A stretch of 64,000 nucleotides of DNA from Sva-07 sp963829585 (GCA_963829585.1 CAWHJD010000005.1:196420-260419), one strand, 5' to 3'. Positions 24,884 through 33,260 are shown, counted from the stretch's first letter. Translations and numbers: made by a program. Notes: generated from the letters alone by a model not told the origin.

Positions 24884-25558
24884 GTGACTCCGCTCGCCAG
24901 ACTCGAACGCGACGTCGTCGAGTGCCGCGCCTGCCCCCGGCTCGTCGAGTGGCGTGAGCAGGTCGCCGTCGAGAAGCGGGCGTCGTACAGCGACGAGACC
25001 TACTGGGGCCGCCCGATCCCGGGATTCGGCGATCCGCAGGCGTCCATCGTCGTGCTCGGCCTGGCACCGGCGGCTCACGGCGCGAACCGCACCGGCCGGG
25101 TCTTCACCGGCGACCGCAGCGGCGACTGGCTCTTCCGGGCGATGCACCGAGCCGGCCTGGCCAATCAGGCCGAATCGGTGTCGGCCGACGACGGCCTGCA
25201 TCTCACCGATGCGTGGGTCACCGCAGCGGTGAAGTGCGCGCCTCCCGGCAACAAGCCCCTGCCCGCCGAGCGCGACGCGTGCGCGCCGTTCCTCCGGCGC
25301 GAGTTCGCTGCACTCACGAACATGCGTGTGGTGGTCTGTCTGGGGCAGTTCGGCTACCAGGCAGCGTGTGCTCACTTCGGCGTCCGGCCCCGTCCCAGGT
25401 TCGGCCATGGCGTCGAGGTGCCGGTGGACGGCGGGCCGGTGCTGATCTGTTCGTTCCACCCCAGTCAGCAGAACACGTTCACCGGACGGCTCACCGAACC
25501 GATGCTCGATGCCGTGTTCCATCGCGCCGTCGAGCTCAGTAGCCTTGAACCGCTGTGA
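24884..25558 (+). CDS. Family 5 uracil-DNA glycosylase (UdgB type)
   Basis: UdgB enzymes remove uracil, and often hypoxanthine, from DNA. The 224-residue product has ECRACPRLVEWRE and further cysteines (KCAPPGNKP, ACAPFLRREF) consistent with an Fe-S cluster, motif 1 GLAPAAHGANRTGRVFTG (about 61-78; Ala-rich, family 5 rather than the family 4 GEAPG type), and motif 2 FHPSQQNTFTGRL (about 196-208). The GTG at 24884 gives the family start VTPLARLERDVV; a GTG eight codons upstream is possible. Confidence 0.87.
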   Translation: MTPLARLERDVVECRACPRLVEWREQVAVEKRASYSDETYWGRPIPGFGDPQASIVVLGLAPAAHGANRTGRVFTGDRSGDWLFRAMHRAGLANQAESVSADDGLHLTDAWVTAAVKCAPPGNKPLPAERDACAPFLRREFAALTNMRVVVCLGQFGYQAACAHFGVRPRPRFGHGVEVPVDGGPVLICSFHPSQQNTFTGRLTEPMLDAVFHRAVELSSLEPL

Positions 25559-25836
25559 AGACCTCTCGCCGTCCGCTCGCCCTCGTCACCGCTGTTGCGG
25601 CCGTGTTCACGTTGTCGGCGTGCCAGTCCGACCCGAGTCCGACGCGGATCGCCGAGGATCTCGTGAAGACCGAGACCGAAGGGCAGCCGAAGGTCCAGGA
25701 GTGCATGCTCGCGGTCATCGACGACTACGACCTCGACCAGCTGGGTGAGGACTCCATCGGCGACAACGCCGAGAAGGCGAAGGCGGCTGACGCCGAACTC
25801 GCGAAGTTCGAAGCCGACCTCGCCGCCTGCCGCTGA
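25555..25836 (+). CDS. Small lipoprotein of unknown function
   Basis: The 93-residue product has a lipoprotein signal peptide: MKTSRRP, a hydrophobic stretch, and the lipobox LSAC with Cys23 as the predicted lipidation site. The mature part is acidic and helical, with two more cysteines (about 50 and 92) able to form a disulfide. The GTG start overlaps the glycosylase stop by four bases (GTGA), so it is co-translated. I recognise no family. Confidence 0.75.
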   Translation: MKTSRRPLALVTAVAAVFTLSACQSDPSPTRIAEDLVKTETEGQPKVQECMLAVIDDYDLDQLGEDSIGDNAEKAKAADAELAKFEADLAACR

Positions 25837-25911
25837 TCCGGGCGGACGCCTGACGCTGATCAGGGGCGCGACCCGAAACGTCACGTTTGACCCGGCACCG
25901 TGTGACGCGGG

Positions 25912-27120
25912 TCAGGGAGCCGGTGCGGGCGCGGCGGCCTTCTTCTTGGGCGGCGGCACGCCGACGGCGGGCGCACGGTCGGCGAATTCGGGCCAGCGGC
26001 GACGGCTGACGATCGACAGCAGGCGCAGCAGGCGCATGGCGGTCTCGTCGGTCTGGGCCGGCTTGGCGATGATCGAGCCGTCGGCGATCATCCGCTCGAT
26101 GACCTCCTCGCCGAGTTCGGTACGGACGATCGTGAGCGTCCAGTCGTTGTCCTCGCCGATGCCGCCGGTCGACACGTCGGCGTGTTCGGCGGCGAAGTCG
26201 GGACAGCTCGTGCAGCCCTTGCGGGTCCAGCCGTGGCACTCCTTCAGGTCGATCTCGTGGTACGAACCGTCCTTCATCCAGATCTGGAACGCGCCCTTGA
26301 TGTTCATCTTCACCATGTCCTGCTTCTTCAGGCCGTACTTGGCCTCGAAGAGCTCGGGGAAGATGGCGTCGTCGAACGTCTTCGAGCAGAGCAGGCCGAT
26401 GTTGAACAGGAACGGCTTGGAGACCTTGCCGGCCTTGCGATCCCACATCGTCGGCGGCGACGACGTCTGGCAACCCATCCCGACCAGGGCGAGGCGTTCG
26501 TAGCCCTTCTCCTTGGCCTCGGGGAGGGCCAGCGGGTTCGCGCAGTAGGTGTAGCGGCTCCCGGCGGTGGCGAGGATCTCCTCCTTCGTGGCCACCACGG
26601 CGGGCTTCGCCTTCCAGGCGTCGTCGTCCTCGACGCCGCTCACGAGCGCCGCATCGATGTAGTCGTGCTCACGCAACCAGATCAGCATCGCCGACACGAG
26701 TCCACCGTCCTGGCCCATCTTGTGGACCATGTCGTCGCTCGCCCGGGTCAGGTACAGCTGGCGCCAGATGCCCGCCATCTCGTCGGGTTCACGCACCCGA
26801 CCGAACAGGTGCATGTCGGCCGACGGCTCCCACGCCCGGAAGCGGGGGCACGCCCGGGTGCAGGTGGTGCAGCCCTTCTCGCCGTGGATGCAGTTGTCGA
26901 GACCCAGCTCCTCCTCGATGTGGAACGGGATGTACTTGCCTTCCTCGTGTTCGTACCCGATGACGTCGTGCGGGCACGTGACGACGCAGCCGGCACAGCC
27001 CGTGCACAGCCCGGTCGTGATGACCTCGGCGTACAGCTCCTTCCACTGCGCCGTCCACCGCCCCGCCTGAGCGGGAGTGGCGGGTGCATCGGCTTCGGCG
27101 GGGGAGTCCACGGTCGTCAT
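25912..27120 (-). CDS. FrhB-like coenzyme F420 hydrogenase/dehydrogenase beta-subunit family protein
   Basis: FrhB-family proteins move electrons between F420H2 or related carriers and Fe-S partners. The 402-residue product has two ferredoxin-like cysteine groups, CTGCAGCVVTCP (about 39-50) and CIHGEKGCTTCTRACP (about 77-92). The FrhB core follows, with GQDGGLVSAMLIWL, GSRYTYCANPL, VGMGCQTSS and FNIGLLCSKTF. The C-terminus is Pro/Ala/Lys-rich. The role and partner are open: it could be an F420-linked reductase or a ferredoxin-dependent enzyme. It lies downstream of glnK-amtB but a strong hairpin separates them. Confidence 0.82.
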   Translation of the reverse strand: MTTVDSPAEADAPATPAQAGRWTAQWKELYAEVITTGLCTGCAGCVVTCPHDVIGYEHEEGKYIPFHIEEELGLDNCIHGEKGCTTCTRACPRFRAWEPSADMHLFGRVREPDEMAGIWRQLYLTRASDDMVHKMGQDGGLVSAMLIWLREHDYIDAALVSGVEDDDAWKAKPAVVATKEEILATAGSRYTYCANPLALPEAKEKGYERLALVGMGCQTSSPPTMWDRKAGKVSKPFLFNIGLLCSKTFDDAIFPELFEAKYGLKKQDMVKMNIKGAFQIWMKDGSYHEIDLKECHGWTRKGCTSCPDFAAEHADVSTGGIGEDNDWTLTIVRTELGEEVIERMIADGSIIAKPAQTDETAMRLLRLLSIVSRRRWPEFADRAPAVGVPPPKKKAAAPAPAP

Positions 27121-27178
27121 GAGTCCCGACTGTACGCGACAGGGGCCTCGACCGGCGAGGGAAGCGCCAGCGACGCGC

Positions 27179-27226
27179 CGATCCCCGAGCCAACCCTCTG
27201 AGGACGCAAAGGAGGCTCGGGGATCG
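27179..27226 (-). terminator. Hairpin terminator of the amtB-glnK operon
   Basis: CGATCCCCGAGCC (27179-27191) and GGCTCGGGGATCG (27214-27226) form a perfect 13-base stem with a 22-base loop. It lies 50 bases beyond the glnK stop on the same strand and before the FrhB-like gene. A second short palindrome, GTCCCGATCGGGAC, is at 27248-27261. Placement favours termination of amtB-glnK transcripts. Confidence 0.72.
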
Positions 27227-27276
27227 AGCAACGGGACGCAACGATGCGTCCCGATCGGGACCGGCTGGATCGCGAA

Positions 27277-27615
27277 CTAGATCGCGTCGCTCCCTTCCTC
27301 ACCGGTGCGGATGCGGACGAGCCGCTCCACCGGGGAGACCCAGATCTTGCCGTCGCCGATCTTGCCGGTCGCGGCCGAGGCCACGATCGTGTCGACGACG
27401 CCGTCCACCGCGTCGTCCTCGACGATGATGCTGAGGCACACCTTGGGAACGAAGTCGATCTTGTACTCCGATCCCCGGTAGGTCTCGGTGTGGCCGCCCT
27501 GGCGTCCGAATCCACGAACTTCCTCGACGGTGATGCCGGTGATCCCGGCGGCCTTGAGGGCGTCCTTGACGTCGTCCAACTTGAACGGCTTGATGACTGC
27601 TGTCACGAGTTTCAT
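27277..27615 (-). CDS. glnK: Nitrogen regulatory PII protein GlnK/GlnB
   Basis: PII proteins report nitrogen, ATP/ADP and 2-oxoglutarate status and plug AmtB channels. The 112-residue protein begins MKLVTAVIKPFKLDDVKDAL, has the T-loop TETYRGSEYKIDFVPK with modifiable Tyr51, and the signature TGKIGDGKIWVSPVERLVRI. In actinobacteria the T-loop tyrosine is usually adenylylated rather than uridylylated. It follows amtB by 29 bases, the conserved amtB-glnK order. A TGGTTCCAGGAGAC sequence supplies the ribosome binding site. Confidence 0.95.
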   Translation of the reverse strand: MKLVTAVIKPFKLDDVKDALKAAGITGITVEEVRGFGRQGGHTETYRGSEYKIDFVPKVCLSIIVEDDAVDGVVDTIVASAATGKIGDGKIWVSPVERLVRIRTGEEGSDAI

Positions 27616-27644
27616 GTTGTCTCCTGGTTCCTGGATCGTCCTGG

Positions 27645-29105
27645 TCAGTTCTTCACGAACGACGGGTACGCCTCGACGCCCATCTCGGGGATGTCGAGAC
27701 CGGTGATCTGATCCTCGTCCTTCGAGCGGATGCCACCCTTGCCGCGTGCCTTCGAGATCTTGTCCTGGATCTTGAAGAAGGAATAGGCGATGCCGAAGAT
27801 CACCGTCCAGATGACGACGACGCCCACCGCCTGGGCGCCGAGCTGGCTCCAGCCGTCAGATCCCTCGATGATGCCCTTGACACCCGTGACGTCGGAGCCG
27901 TTCCATCCCGCGCCGTAGCTGCCGTTGGAGAAGATGCCGACGGCGAGCACACCGAAGGTGCCGTTGACACCGTGCACGGAGATGGCACCGACAGGGTCGT
28001 CGATCTTCAGCTTGTGCTCGATGAAGAACACCGACTCGATGACGAGGACGCCGGCGATCAAGCCGATCACCGCGGCCGCCCACGGTGCGACGAACGCACA
28101 GGGCGCGGTGATGGCCACGAGTCCGGCGAGCATGCCGTTGGCCATCATGCCCGGGTCGGGCTTGCCGGTCCGCTTCGTGATCCACGCCATGGCGGCGATG
28201 GCACCGAACGCGCCGGCGATCGCCGTGTTGGTCGCCACGACGGCGAACTGCACGTCGGTTGCGGCGAACGTCGAGGCGGCGTTGAAGCCGAACCAGCCGA
28301 ACAGCAGGATGAACGTGCCGAGCATGGCCATCGGGATGTGGTGACCGGGAATACCACGTGGGGTGCCGTCCTTGGAGAACTTCCCGACGCGGGCACCCAC
28401 GACGATGGCGCCTGCCAGAGCGGCAGCGCCGCCGACGGCGTGGACGACACCGGATCCGGCGAAGTCGACGTAGCCGGCGCCGAGGCCCATCGTGTCCCAG
28501 ATCTTCGCGAGCCAGCCGCCGCCCCAGGTCCACGCCGCGAACAGCGGGTAGAACACGGCGCCGCAGAAGAGCCCCCAGATCACGAAGCTGCCCCACTTCC
28601 ACCGCTCCGCCATCGACCCGGTCGGGATCGTGGCGACGGTGTCCATGAAGGCCACCATGTAGAGGAAGAAGCCGACGAGCGCCGGCGTGATCAGGTCACC
28701 GCTCAGCGCCCAGCCGCCCTCCCACAGGAAGACCCAGTTGCCGGATCCCAGCAACGCCCCACCAGGGGCTTCGTCGAGCCCGAAGATCGGCGCGCTGAAG
28801 CCGCCGAATGCCAGCGGGAAGCCGACCAGGAAGAATGCGACGAAGCCGAGAGCGAAGATGGCGAAGTTCGTGGTGACCACGTGGGCCGCATGCTTCGCCT
28901 GGCAGAAGCCCGTTTCGACGAGTGCGAATCCCGCCTGCATGAAGATCACGAGGATGGCGCCGATGACGACCCAGAGCAGGTTGAGATCCTGCCCGAGCAC
29001 CACGATGGGGTCGGGTTCCTGGGCAAAAGCCATGTTGGGCAAGAGCGCGGCGCCGGTGAGACCGACGGCCGCGGCCGTGATGATTCGTCGTGCACGTTTG
29101 GGCAC
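27645..29105 (-). CDS. amtB: Ammonium transporter AmtB
   Basis: The 486-residue transporter has a cleavable signal sequence (ending near NMAFAQEP) and about eleven membrane helices. It retains family features: AGFALVETGFCQAKHAAH near residue 60, GYVDFAGSGVVHAVGG, and the pore histidines in VVHAVGG and SVHGVNGTFGVLAVG. The GTG at 29105 is chosen because GGAGG stands five bases upstream; a longer reading lacks such a site. The C-terminal tail GLDIPEMGVEAYPSF is the segment that contacts PII in relatives. Confidence 0.95.
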   Translation of the reverse strand: MPKRARRIITAAAVGLTGAALLPNMAFAQEPDPIVVLGQDLNLLWVVIGAILVIFMQAGFALVETGFCQAKHAAHVVTTNFAIFALGFVAFFLVGFPLAFGGFSAPIFGLDEAPGGALLGSGNWVFLWEGGWALSGDLITPALVGFFLYMVAFMDTVATIPTGSMAERWKWGSFVIWGLFCGAVFYPLFAAWTWGGGWLAKIWDTMGLGAGYVDFAGSGVVHAVGGAAALAGAIVVGARVGKFSKDGTPRGIPGHHIPMAMLGTFILLFGWFGFNAASTFAATDVQFAVVATNTAIAGAFGAIAAMAWITKRTGKPDPGMMANGMLAGLVAITAPCAFVAPWAAAVIGLIAGVLVIESVFFIEHKLKIDDPVGAISVHGVNGTFGVLAVGIFSNGSYGAGWNGSDVTGVKGIIEGSDGWSQLGAQAVGVVVIWTVIFGIAYSFFKIQDKISKARGKGGIRSKDEDQITGLDIPEMGVEAYPSFVKN

Positions 29106-29272
29106 AGTGTCCTCCAATGGATGTTGGCAAACGAGATAGGGAAATGGATTCACGCGTCCAGTGGCGCCGTTGCCGCCCGGATTGCGAGCGCAACCTAAGG
29201 CGACCGGATTTCCCCTCTGTCGCCGACGTGTTTCCTGCGTGTGAATGGTCGCTGGGAGGGAGCGGGCCGAAA

Positions 29273-29292
29273 ACTTGACCCGTGGGTCAAGT
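29273..29292. promoter_or_regulatory. 20-bp perfect palindrome before the acyl-CoA dehydrogenase gene
   Basis: ACTTGACCCGTGGGTCAAGT is symmetric over its full length and ends 19 bases before the ATG at 29312. Its left arm contains TTGACC, a possible -35 box, so a bound repressor would block the promoter. TetR-type regulators of fatty acid degradation use sites of this size, but no regulator gene is adjacent. Confidence 0.6.
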
Positions 29293-29311
29293 CGACTGGC
29301 AGAATGGGGGG

Positions 29312-30556
29312 ATGGACCTCTCGTATCCCCCCGAAGCCGAGGAATTCCGCACCGAGATCAAGGCGTGGCTCCACGACAACCTCCCCGACGGATGGTTCGA
29401 CGACGGCTTCGAGATGACCGAGGCCGAACGCAAGCAGTTCAACGAGGAATGGCCCCGCAAGCTCTTCGAGGGCGGTTGGATCTGTGCCACCTGGCCCGCC
29501 GAATACGGCGGCAAGGGCCTCACCACGATGCAGGGCGTCGTGCTGTCCGAGGAGTTCGCGAACGCCAAGGCCCCGATGCGCGGCGACTTCTTCGGCGACA
29601 CCCTCGTCGGCCCCACGATCCTGCAGTGGGGGACCGAGGAGCAGAAGAAGGAGTTCCTGCCGGGCATCCTGAGCGGCACGACGCGCTGGTGCCAGGGGTT
29701 CTCCGAGCCCAACTCCGGGTCCGACCTCGCGAGCCTGAAGACCACCGCGGTGCTCGACGGTGACGAGTGGGTCATCAACGGCCAGAAGGTGTGGACCACG
29801 CAGGGCCACCATGCGGACTACTGCTTCCTGCTCACGCGCACCGACCCCGACGTGAAGAAGCACGCCGGCATCTCCTACATGCTCGTGCCGATGCGCCAAC
29901 CGGGCGTCGAGGTGCGTGGCATCACCCAGCCCGACGGCACGGCGGAGTTCTGTGAGGTGTTCTTCGACAACGCCCGCTGCCCGAAGGACGCCGTCGTGGG
30001 CGGGGTCAACAACGGCTGGAAGGTCGCCAACTCCACGCTCGCATTCGAACGGGGGCAGTCGGCGACGACCGGCTACCGGCGTTTCGCCGAGGAGTACCGC
30101 TTGCTCGTCGAAGCTGCGACCGACAAGGGAGTGATCGACGAACCGCTCATCCGTCAGCGCCTCATGCAGTACTGGACGAAGATCCAGATCCTGCGGATCA
30201 ACGGTCTGCGCAATCTGTCCGCGACGCTGAGCGGTGGCGGCGACATGGGCACCATTGCGCTCGGTGCGACCAACAAGATGTTCTGGTCGGAGATGCACCA
30301 GCGGGCGATGGAACTGGCGGTCGACATCTACGGCGCCGACGCCATGATGATCGACGCCGGACCCGAAGCAGGCGGTTGGCCCGGAGCGGCGCGCGACAAG
30401 CGCCGCGAGGGCTATCCGGTGAGCCCGATGATGTCGTCGTTCTTCTTCTCGCGCTCGGAGACCATCTGGGGTGGCACGAGCCAGATCCAGCGCAACATCG
30501 TCGGTGAACGCGTCCTCGGCCTCCCCAAGGAACCCAAAGGCCCCGACGAATCCTGA
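29312..30556 (+). CDS. Acyl-CoA dehydrogenase
   Basis: A 414-residue flavoenzyme of the acyl-CoA dehydrogenase family, which oxidises acyl-CoA thioesters and hands electrons to ETF. Family features are WPAEYGGKGLT (about 66-76), the flavin-contact stretch CQGFSEPNSGSDLASLKTTA (about 130-149), and the C-terminal SETIWGGTSQIQRNIVGERVLGLP. The catalytic base cannot be fixed by eye. A run of G precedes the ATG. It diverges from amtB and stands alone, so the substrate is unknown; etfBA lies 8 kb away. Confidence 0.9.
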   Translation: MDLSYPPEAEEFRTEIKAWLHDNLPDGWFDDGFEMTEAERKQFNEEWPRKLFEGGWICATWPAEYGGKGLTTMQGVVLSEEFANAKAPMRGDFFGDTLVGPTILQWGTEEQKKEFLPGILSGTTRWCQGFSEPNSGSDLASLKTTAVLDGDEWVINGQKVWTTQGHHADYCFLLTRTDPDVKKHAGISYMLVPMRQPGVEVRGITQPDGTAEFCEVFFDNARCPKDAVVGGVNNGWKVANSTLAFERGQSATTGYRRFAEEYRLLVEAATDKGVIDEPLIRQRLMQYWTKIQILRINGLRNLSATLSGGGDMGTIALGATNKMFWSEMHQRAMELAVDIYGADAMMIDAGPEAGGWPGAARDKRREGYPVSPMMSSFFFSRSETIWGGTSQIQRNIVGERVLGLPKEPKGPDES

Positions 30557-30571
30557 CCCCCCGTTCTGACC

Positions 30572-30620
30572 GTTCTCGTGAACAAGAGCACGGTCAGGCC
30601 GCGTAGTTGTTCACGAGAAC
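30572..30620. repeat. 49-bp palindromic element, copy B
   Basis: GTTCTCGTGAAC(AA) opens and (TT)GTTCACGAGAAC closes a 49-base element with 14-base perfect arms. Length and the first 18 bases match copy A at 13697-13745 (read on the minus strand). The centre contains CACGGTCAGG, the reverse complement of CCTGACCGTG in copy C. It lies between the convergent acyl-CoA dehydrogenase and AbiEi/DUF559 genes and could also terminate transcription there. Confidence 0.87.
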
Positions 30621-30631
30621 GGCGGGTTGAG

Positions 30632-31567
30632 TCAGGCTGCGGCCATCTGGTCGCGGCGAAGCCGATGAAGTAACGCGAGTTCGTGGATCGTTGCGGTGAA
30701 GTCGTGGGCCAACTCGAGGTCGGTGACTCGGTCGACCTGCCAACCGAGGCGCCGCGCCCCGCGATCGCGGGCCTTGTCGCGTTGGGCGTCGAATCGGCCA
30801 CCGTGCCATTCGACGTGGTCGACCTCCAGTGCCCATCGGATCGACGGGTCGGCCGCGTCGACATGGATCAGGGTGCCATCGGGAAGGCGAAGTGCGTATT
30901 GACGAACGAGCGGCCCGACATGTCGTTCGAGCGCCTTCAGTACCTTCAACTCGAGCCCGGATCCGGCGGGGCGTTGCCAGTCCGACCGTTGTGAGAGGAC
31001 GCGGTTCACCCGAGCACTCCCGGGGCGACCGCGTGCGCTCATCCGCTTCACCGTCCGCCACAACGTGGGCATGGTGGTGTGATGGTCGAGCACCCACTCA
31101 GTGAGGCGCTCGAAGCGTTCGTCACCGAGATCGCGGGCGCAGTCGAACCATGCACGCGGCGGGCTCGCGACGCAGATCCCATCGTCTCGTGTCACGCGGT
31201 CGGAGTCGTCGAGCAGGTTGGTGCGCCGAAGCAGCACCCCCCGTGCAATCGGCGTTCGATCATGTGCAACGAGGACGATGGGAACGTCCGGGCGACCGAT
31301 GTGACGAAACTCCCACAGCCTCGCCGCCGCAGACCCGGTGATCACCACCTGCGTATCGGCAGCGCAGGCCGCGGCGCACCGAGCTTCGAACGTGTCCGGG
31401 GCAGTCGTCACTCTGAAGACTCCGTTGTGGACGCGATGGAGCGCGCCGTGTTCGACGTGGTGAGTGACACCTCGATGGGAGAACCCGTCGAGAATGAGTT
31501 CGTCGACGGTCACGATCCCGTGACGTCGTGCGATCCGCTCTGCGAGCGCTGGTGAGATCAAGGCCAT
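30632..31567 (-). CDS. AbiEi-like N-terminal domain plus DUF559 (Vsr-like nuclease fold) protein
   Basis: The 311-residue protein combines two domains common in orphan actinobacterial defence-type genes. Residues 1-55 resemble the AbiEi antitoxin winged helix (RIARRHGIVTVDELILDG, GALHRVHNGVFRV). Residues about 204-290 resemble DUF559, a PD-(D/E)XK or Vsr-like fold, with LELKVLKAL, HVDAADPSIRWALEVDHVEW and Lys265. The middle carries VVITGSAAARLWEF. No AbiEii-type toxin gene is adjacent, so a classic type IV toxin-antitoxin pair is not supported. GGAGG five bases before the ATG fixes the start. The gene lies between two 49-bp palindromes. Confidence 0.8.
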   Translation of the reverse strand: MALISPALAERIARRHGIVTVDELILDGFSHRGVTHHVEHGALHRVHNGVFRVTTAPDTFEARCAAACAADTQVVITGSAAARLWEFRHIGRPDVPIVLVAHDRTPIARGVLLRRTNLLDDSDRVTRDDGICVASPPRAWFDCARDLGDERFERLTEWVLDHHTTMPTLWRTVKRMSARGRPGSARVNRVLSQRSDWQRPAGSGLELKVLKALERHVGPLVRQYALRLPDGTLIHVDAADPSIRWALEVDHVEWHGGRFDAQRDKARDRGARRLGWQVDRVTDLELAHDFTATIHELALLHRLRRDQMAAA

Positions 31568-31693
31568 CGAAGCCTCCGTGAATCTGTGAGGAGATGTCGC
31601 GGGCTGGTCGGGCCGATCCGGTGATGCGGGCTCGATGGTACCGCTGACGCGCCGCGGTCGTCGATCCCGTGCAAGGTCGCGCGGCGTCTGCTC

Positions 31694-31742
31694 CATCTCG
31701 TGAACAAATGATCGACCTGACCGTGCAGTTGTTCACGTGTTC
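31694..31742. repeat. 49-bp palindromic element, copy C (degenerate)
   Basis: CTCGTGAACAA (31697-31707) pairs with TTGTTCACGTG (31729-31739) with one mismatch. Aligned to copies A and B, the ends fall at 31694 and 31742, again 49 bases, but the outermost bases have diverged. It lies in the 226-base divergent gap between the AbiEi/DUF559 gene and the ATP-grasp gene. Nothing else is evident in that gap. Confidence 0.78.
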
Positions 31743-31793
31743 GAAACGTGGGGCGTCGGAGGACTGTGGTGTCGGAGAGTACGGTCGGCGGGC

Positions 31794-33260
31794 GTGGACG
31801 AGCTGCTGGAGGTCGACGGGAGCCCTCGGCCGATCGCGCGTGACCTCATCGAGTTGCTGCATCGGATCGGTCTGGACGAGGTCCGCGCCCGCCAACGTGT
31901 GTCCGACCTCGAGATCCTCACGATGGGCATCTCCTTCACCGTCTACTCCGACGGCGAGAACATCGACCGGGCCTGGCCGTTCGACATCATCCCGCGGTTG
32001 ATCGACGGCAACGAGTGGAGCGTCGTCGAACGGGGGCTCGCCCAGCGCCTGCGGGCCCTCAACCGGTTCATCGACGACGTCTACAACGATCAGCAGATCA
32101 TCGCCGACGGCGTCTTCCCCGCCGAACTGCTCGACGACTCGGCCAACTATCGCCCGGAGTGTCGGGGCATCCACCCGAAGTTCGGCGTGTGGGCCCACAT
32201 CTCCGGCTCCGACCTCGTTCGGGCCGGCGACGGGCAGCTCTACGTCCTCGAGGACAACCTGCGCGTGCCGTCGGGCGTGAGCTACGTGATCGAGAACCGC
32301 GCCATCGCCAAGCGTGTGTTCCCCGAGTTGTTCCAGCAGTACCGGATCCGGCCCGTCGACGCCTACACCGACGAACTCAACAAGCTGCTCGTCTCGCTCG
32401 CTCCCGCCGACCGACACGACCCGACGATCGTCGTGCTCACCCCCGGCGTCTTCAACTCGGCCTACTTCGAGCACTCGTTCCTGGCCCAGCGGATGGGCGC
32501 CGAACTCGTCGAAGGCCAGGACCTGGTGGTCGGCGACGACGACTGCGTCTACATGAAGACGATCCAGGGGCTCGAGCGCGTCGACGTGGTCTACCGGCGC
32601 ATCGACGACCTGTTCATCGATCCCGAGGTGTTCCTGGCCGATTCGATGCTCGGTGTGTCGGGGCTGATGCGCGCCTGGAAGGCCGGCAACGTCGGCATCG
32701 CCAACGCACCGGGTGCCGGTGTGGCCGACGACAAGTGCGTCTACGCCTGGGTGCCCGACATGATCCGCTACTACCTCGGCGAGGAGCCGTTGATCCCCAA
32801 CGTTCCGACGTTGCGGTGCATGTACGACGACGAACGCGAACAGGTCCTCGCCAACATCGGCGATCTCGTGCTGAAGCCGGCCAACGAGAGCGGCGGCTAC
32901 GGCATCGTCATCGGCAATCGGGCATCGACCGAGGAGCTGGAGATCGCCGCGGCGGCCATCCGAGCCGACCCGCGCAACTGGGTGGCGCAGCCCATCCTCG
33001 ACCTGTCGACGGCTCCGACGCTCGTCGACGAGGGCATCGAACCACGCCACCTCGACCTGCGCCCGTTCATCCTCACTGGCGCACACAGCTACGTCACCGC
33101 CGGTGGGCTCACCCGTGTCGCGCTGACGAAGGGCTCGCTCGTGGTGAACTCGTCGCAGGGCGGCGGCAGCAAGGACACGTGGATCGTCGACGTCGACCCG
33201 GCGCGGGGCGCATCCGACCCGGCCCTGACCACGCAGTCGCAGAGCCAGGCGGCCGGCTGA
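31794..33260 (+). CDS. Circularly permuted type 2 ATP-grasp protein
   Basis: ATP-grasp enzymes ligate a carboxylate to an amine using ATP. This 488-residue protein belongs to the circularly permuted group: GISFTVYSDGENIDRAWPFD near 45, RGIHPKFGVWAHISGSDLVR near 125, YVLEDNLRVPSGVSYVIENR near 150-170, VYRRIDDLFIDPE near 265, and LKPANESGGYGIVIG near 360. It opens a four-gene cluster with alpha-E and transglutaminase proteins, predicted in comparative genomics to make or attach peptides. The GTG at 31794 is the likely start; the substrate is unknown. The next gene starts inside its stop codon. Confidence 0.88.
   Translation: MDELLEVDGSPRPIARDLIELLHRIGLDEVRARQRVSDLEILTMGISFTVYSDGENIDRAWPFDIIPRLIDGNEWSVVERGLAQRLRALNRFIDDVYNDQQIIADGVFPAELLDDSANYRPECRGIHPKFGVWAHISGSDLVRAGDGQLYVLEDNLRVPSGVSYVIENRAIAKRVFPELFQQYRIRPVDAYTDELNKLLVSLAPADRHDPTIVVLTPGVFNSAYFEHSFLAQRMGAELVEGQDLVVGDDDCVYMKTIQGLERVDVVYRRIDDLFIDPEVFLADSMLGVSGLMRAWKAGNVGIANAPGAGVADDKCVYAWVPDMIRYYLGEEPLIPNVPTLRCMYDDEREQVLANIGDLVLKPANESGGYGIVIGNRASTEELEIAAAAIRADPRNWVAQPILDLSTAPTLVDEGIEPRHLDLRPFILTGAHSYVTAGGLTRVALTKGSLVVNSSQGGGSKDTWIVDVDPARGASDPALTTQSQSQAAG

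Noticed and set aside
30632..31567. Antitoxin of a complete type IV toxin-antitoxin pair
   Set aside because: No nucleotidyltransferase toxin gene is adjacent; the C-terminal DUF559 nuclease-like domain points to a stand-alone protein.
30572..31742. Insertion sequence with 49-bp terminal inverted repeats
   Set aside because: The enclosed gene is not a transposase, no target duplication is seen, and a third copy of the palindrome stands alone at 13.7 kb. Kept only as a hypothesis.
31260..33086. 608-codon minus-strand frame opposite the ATP-grasp gene
   Set aside because: Acidic low-complexity shadow of the GC-rich coding strand; the plus strand encodes a recognisable protein with conserved motifs.
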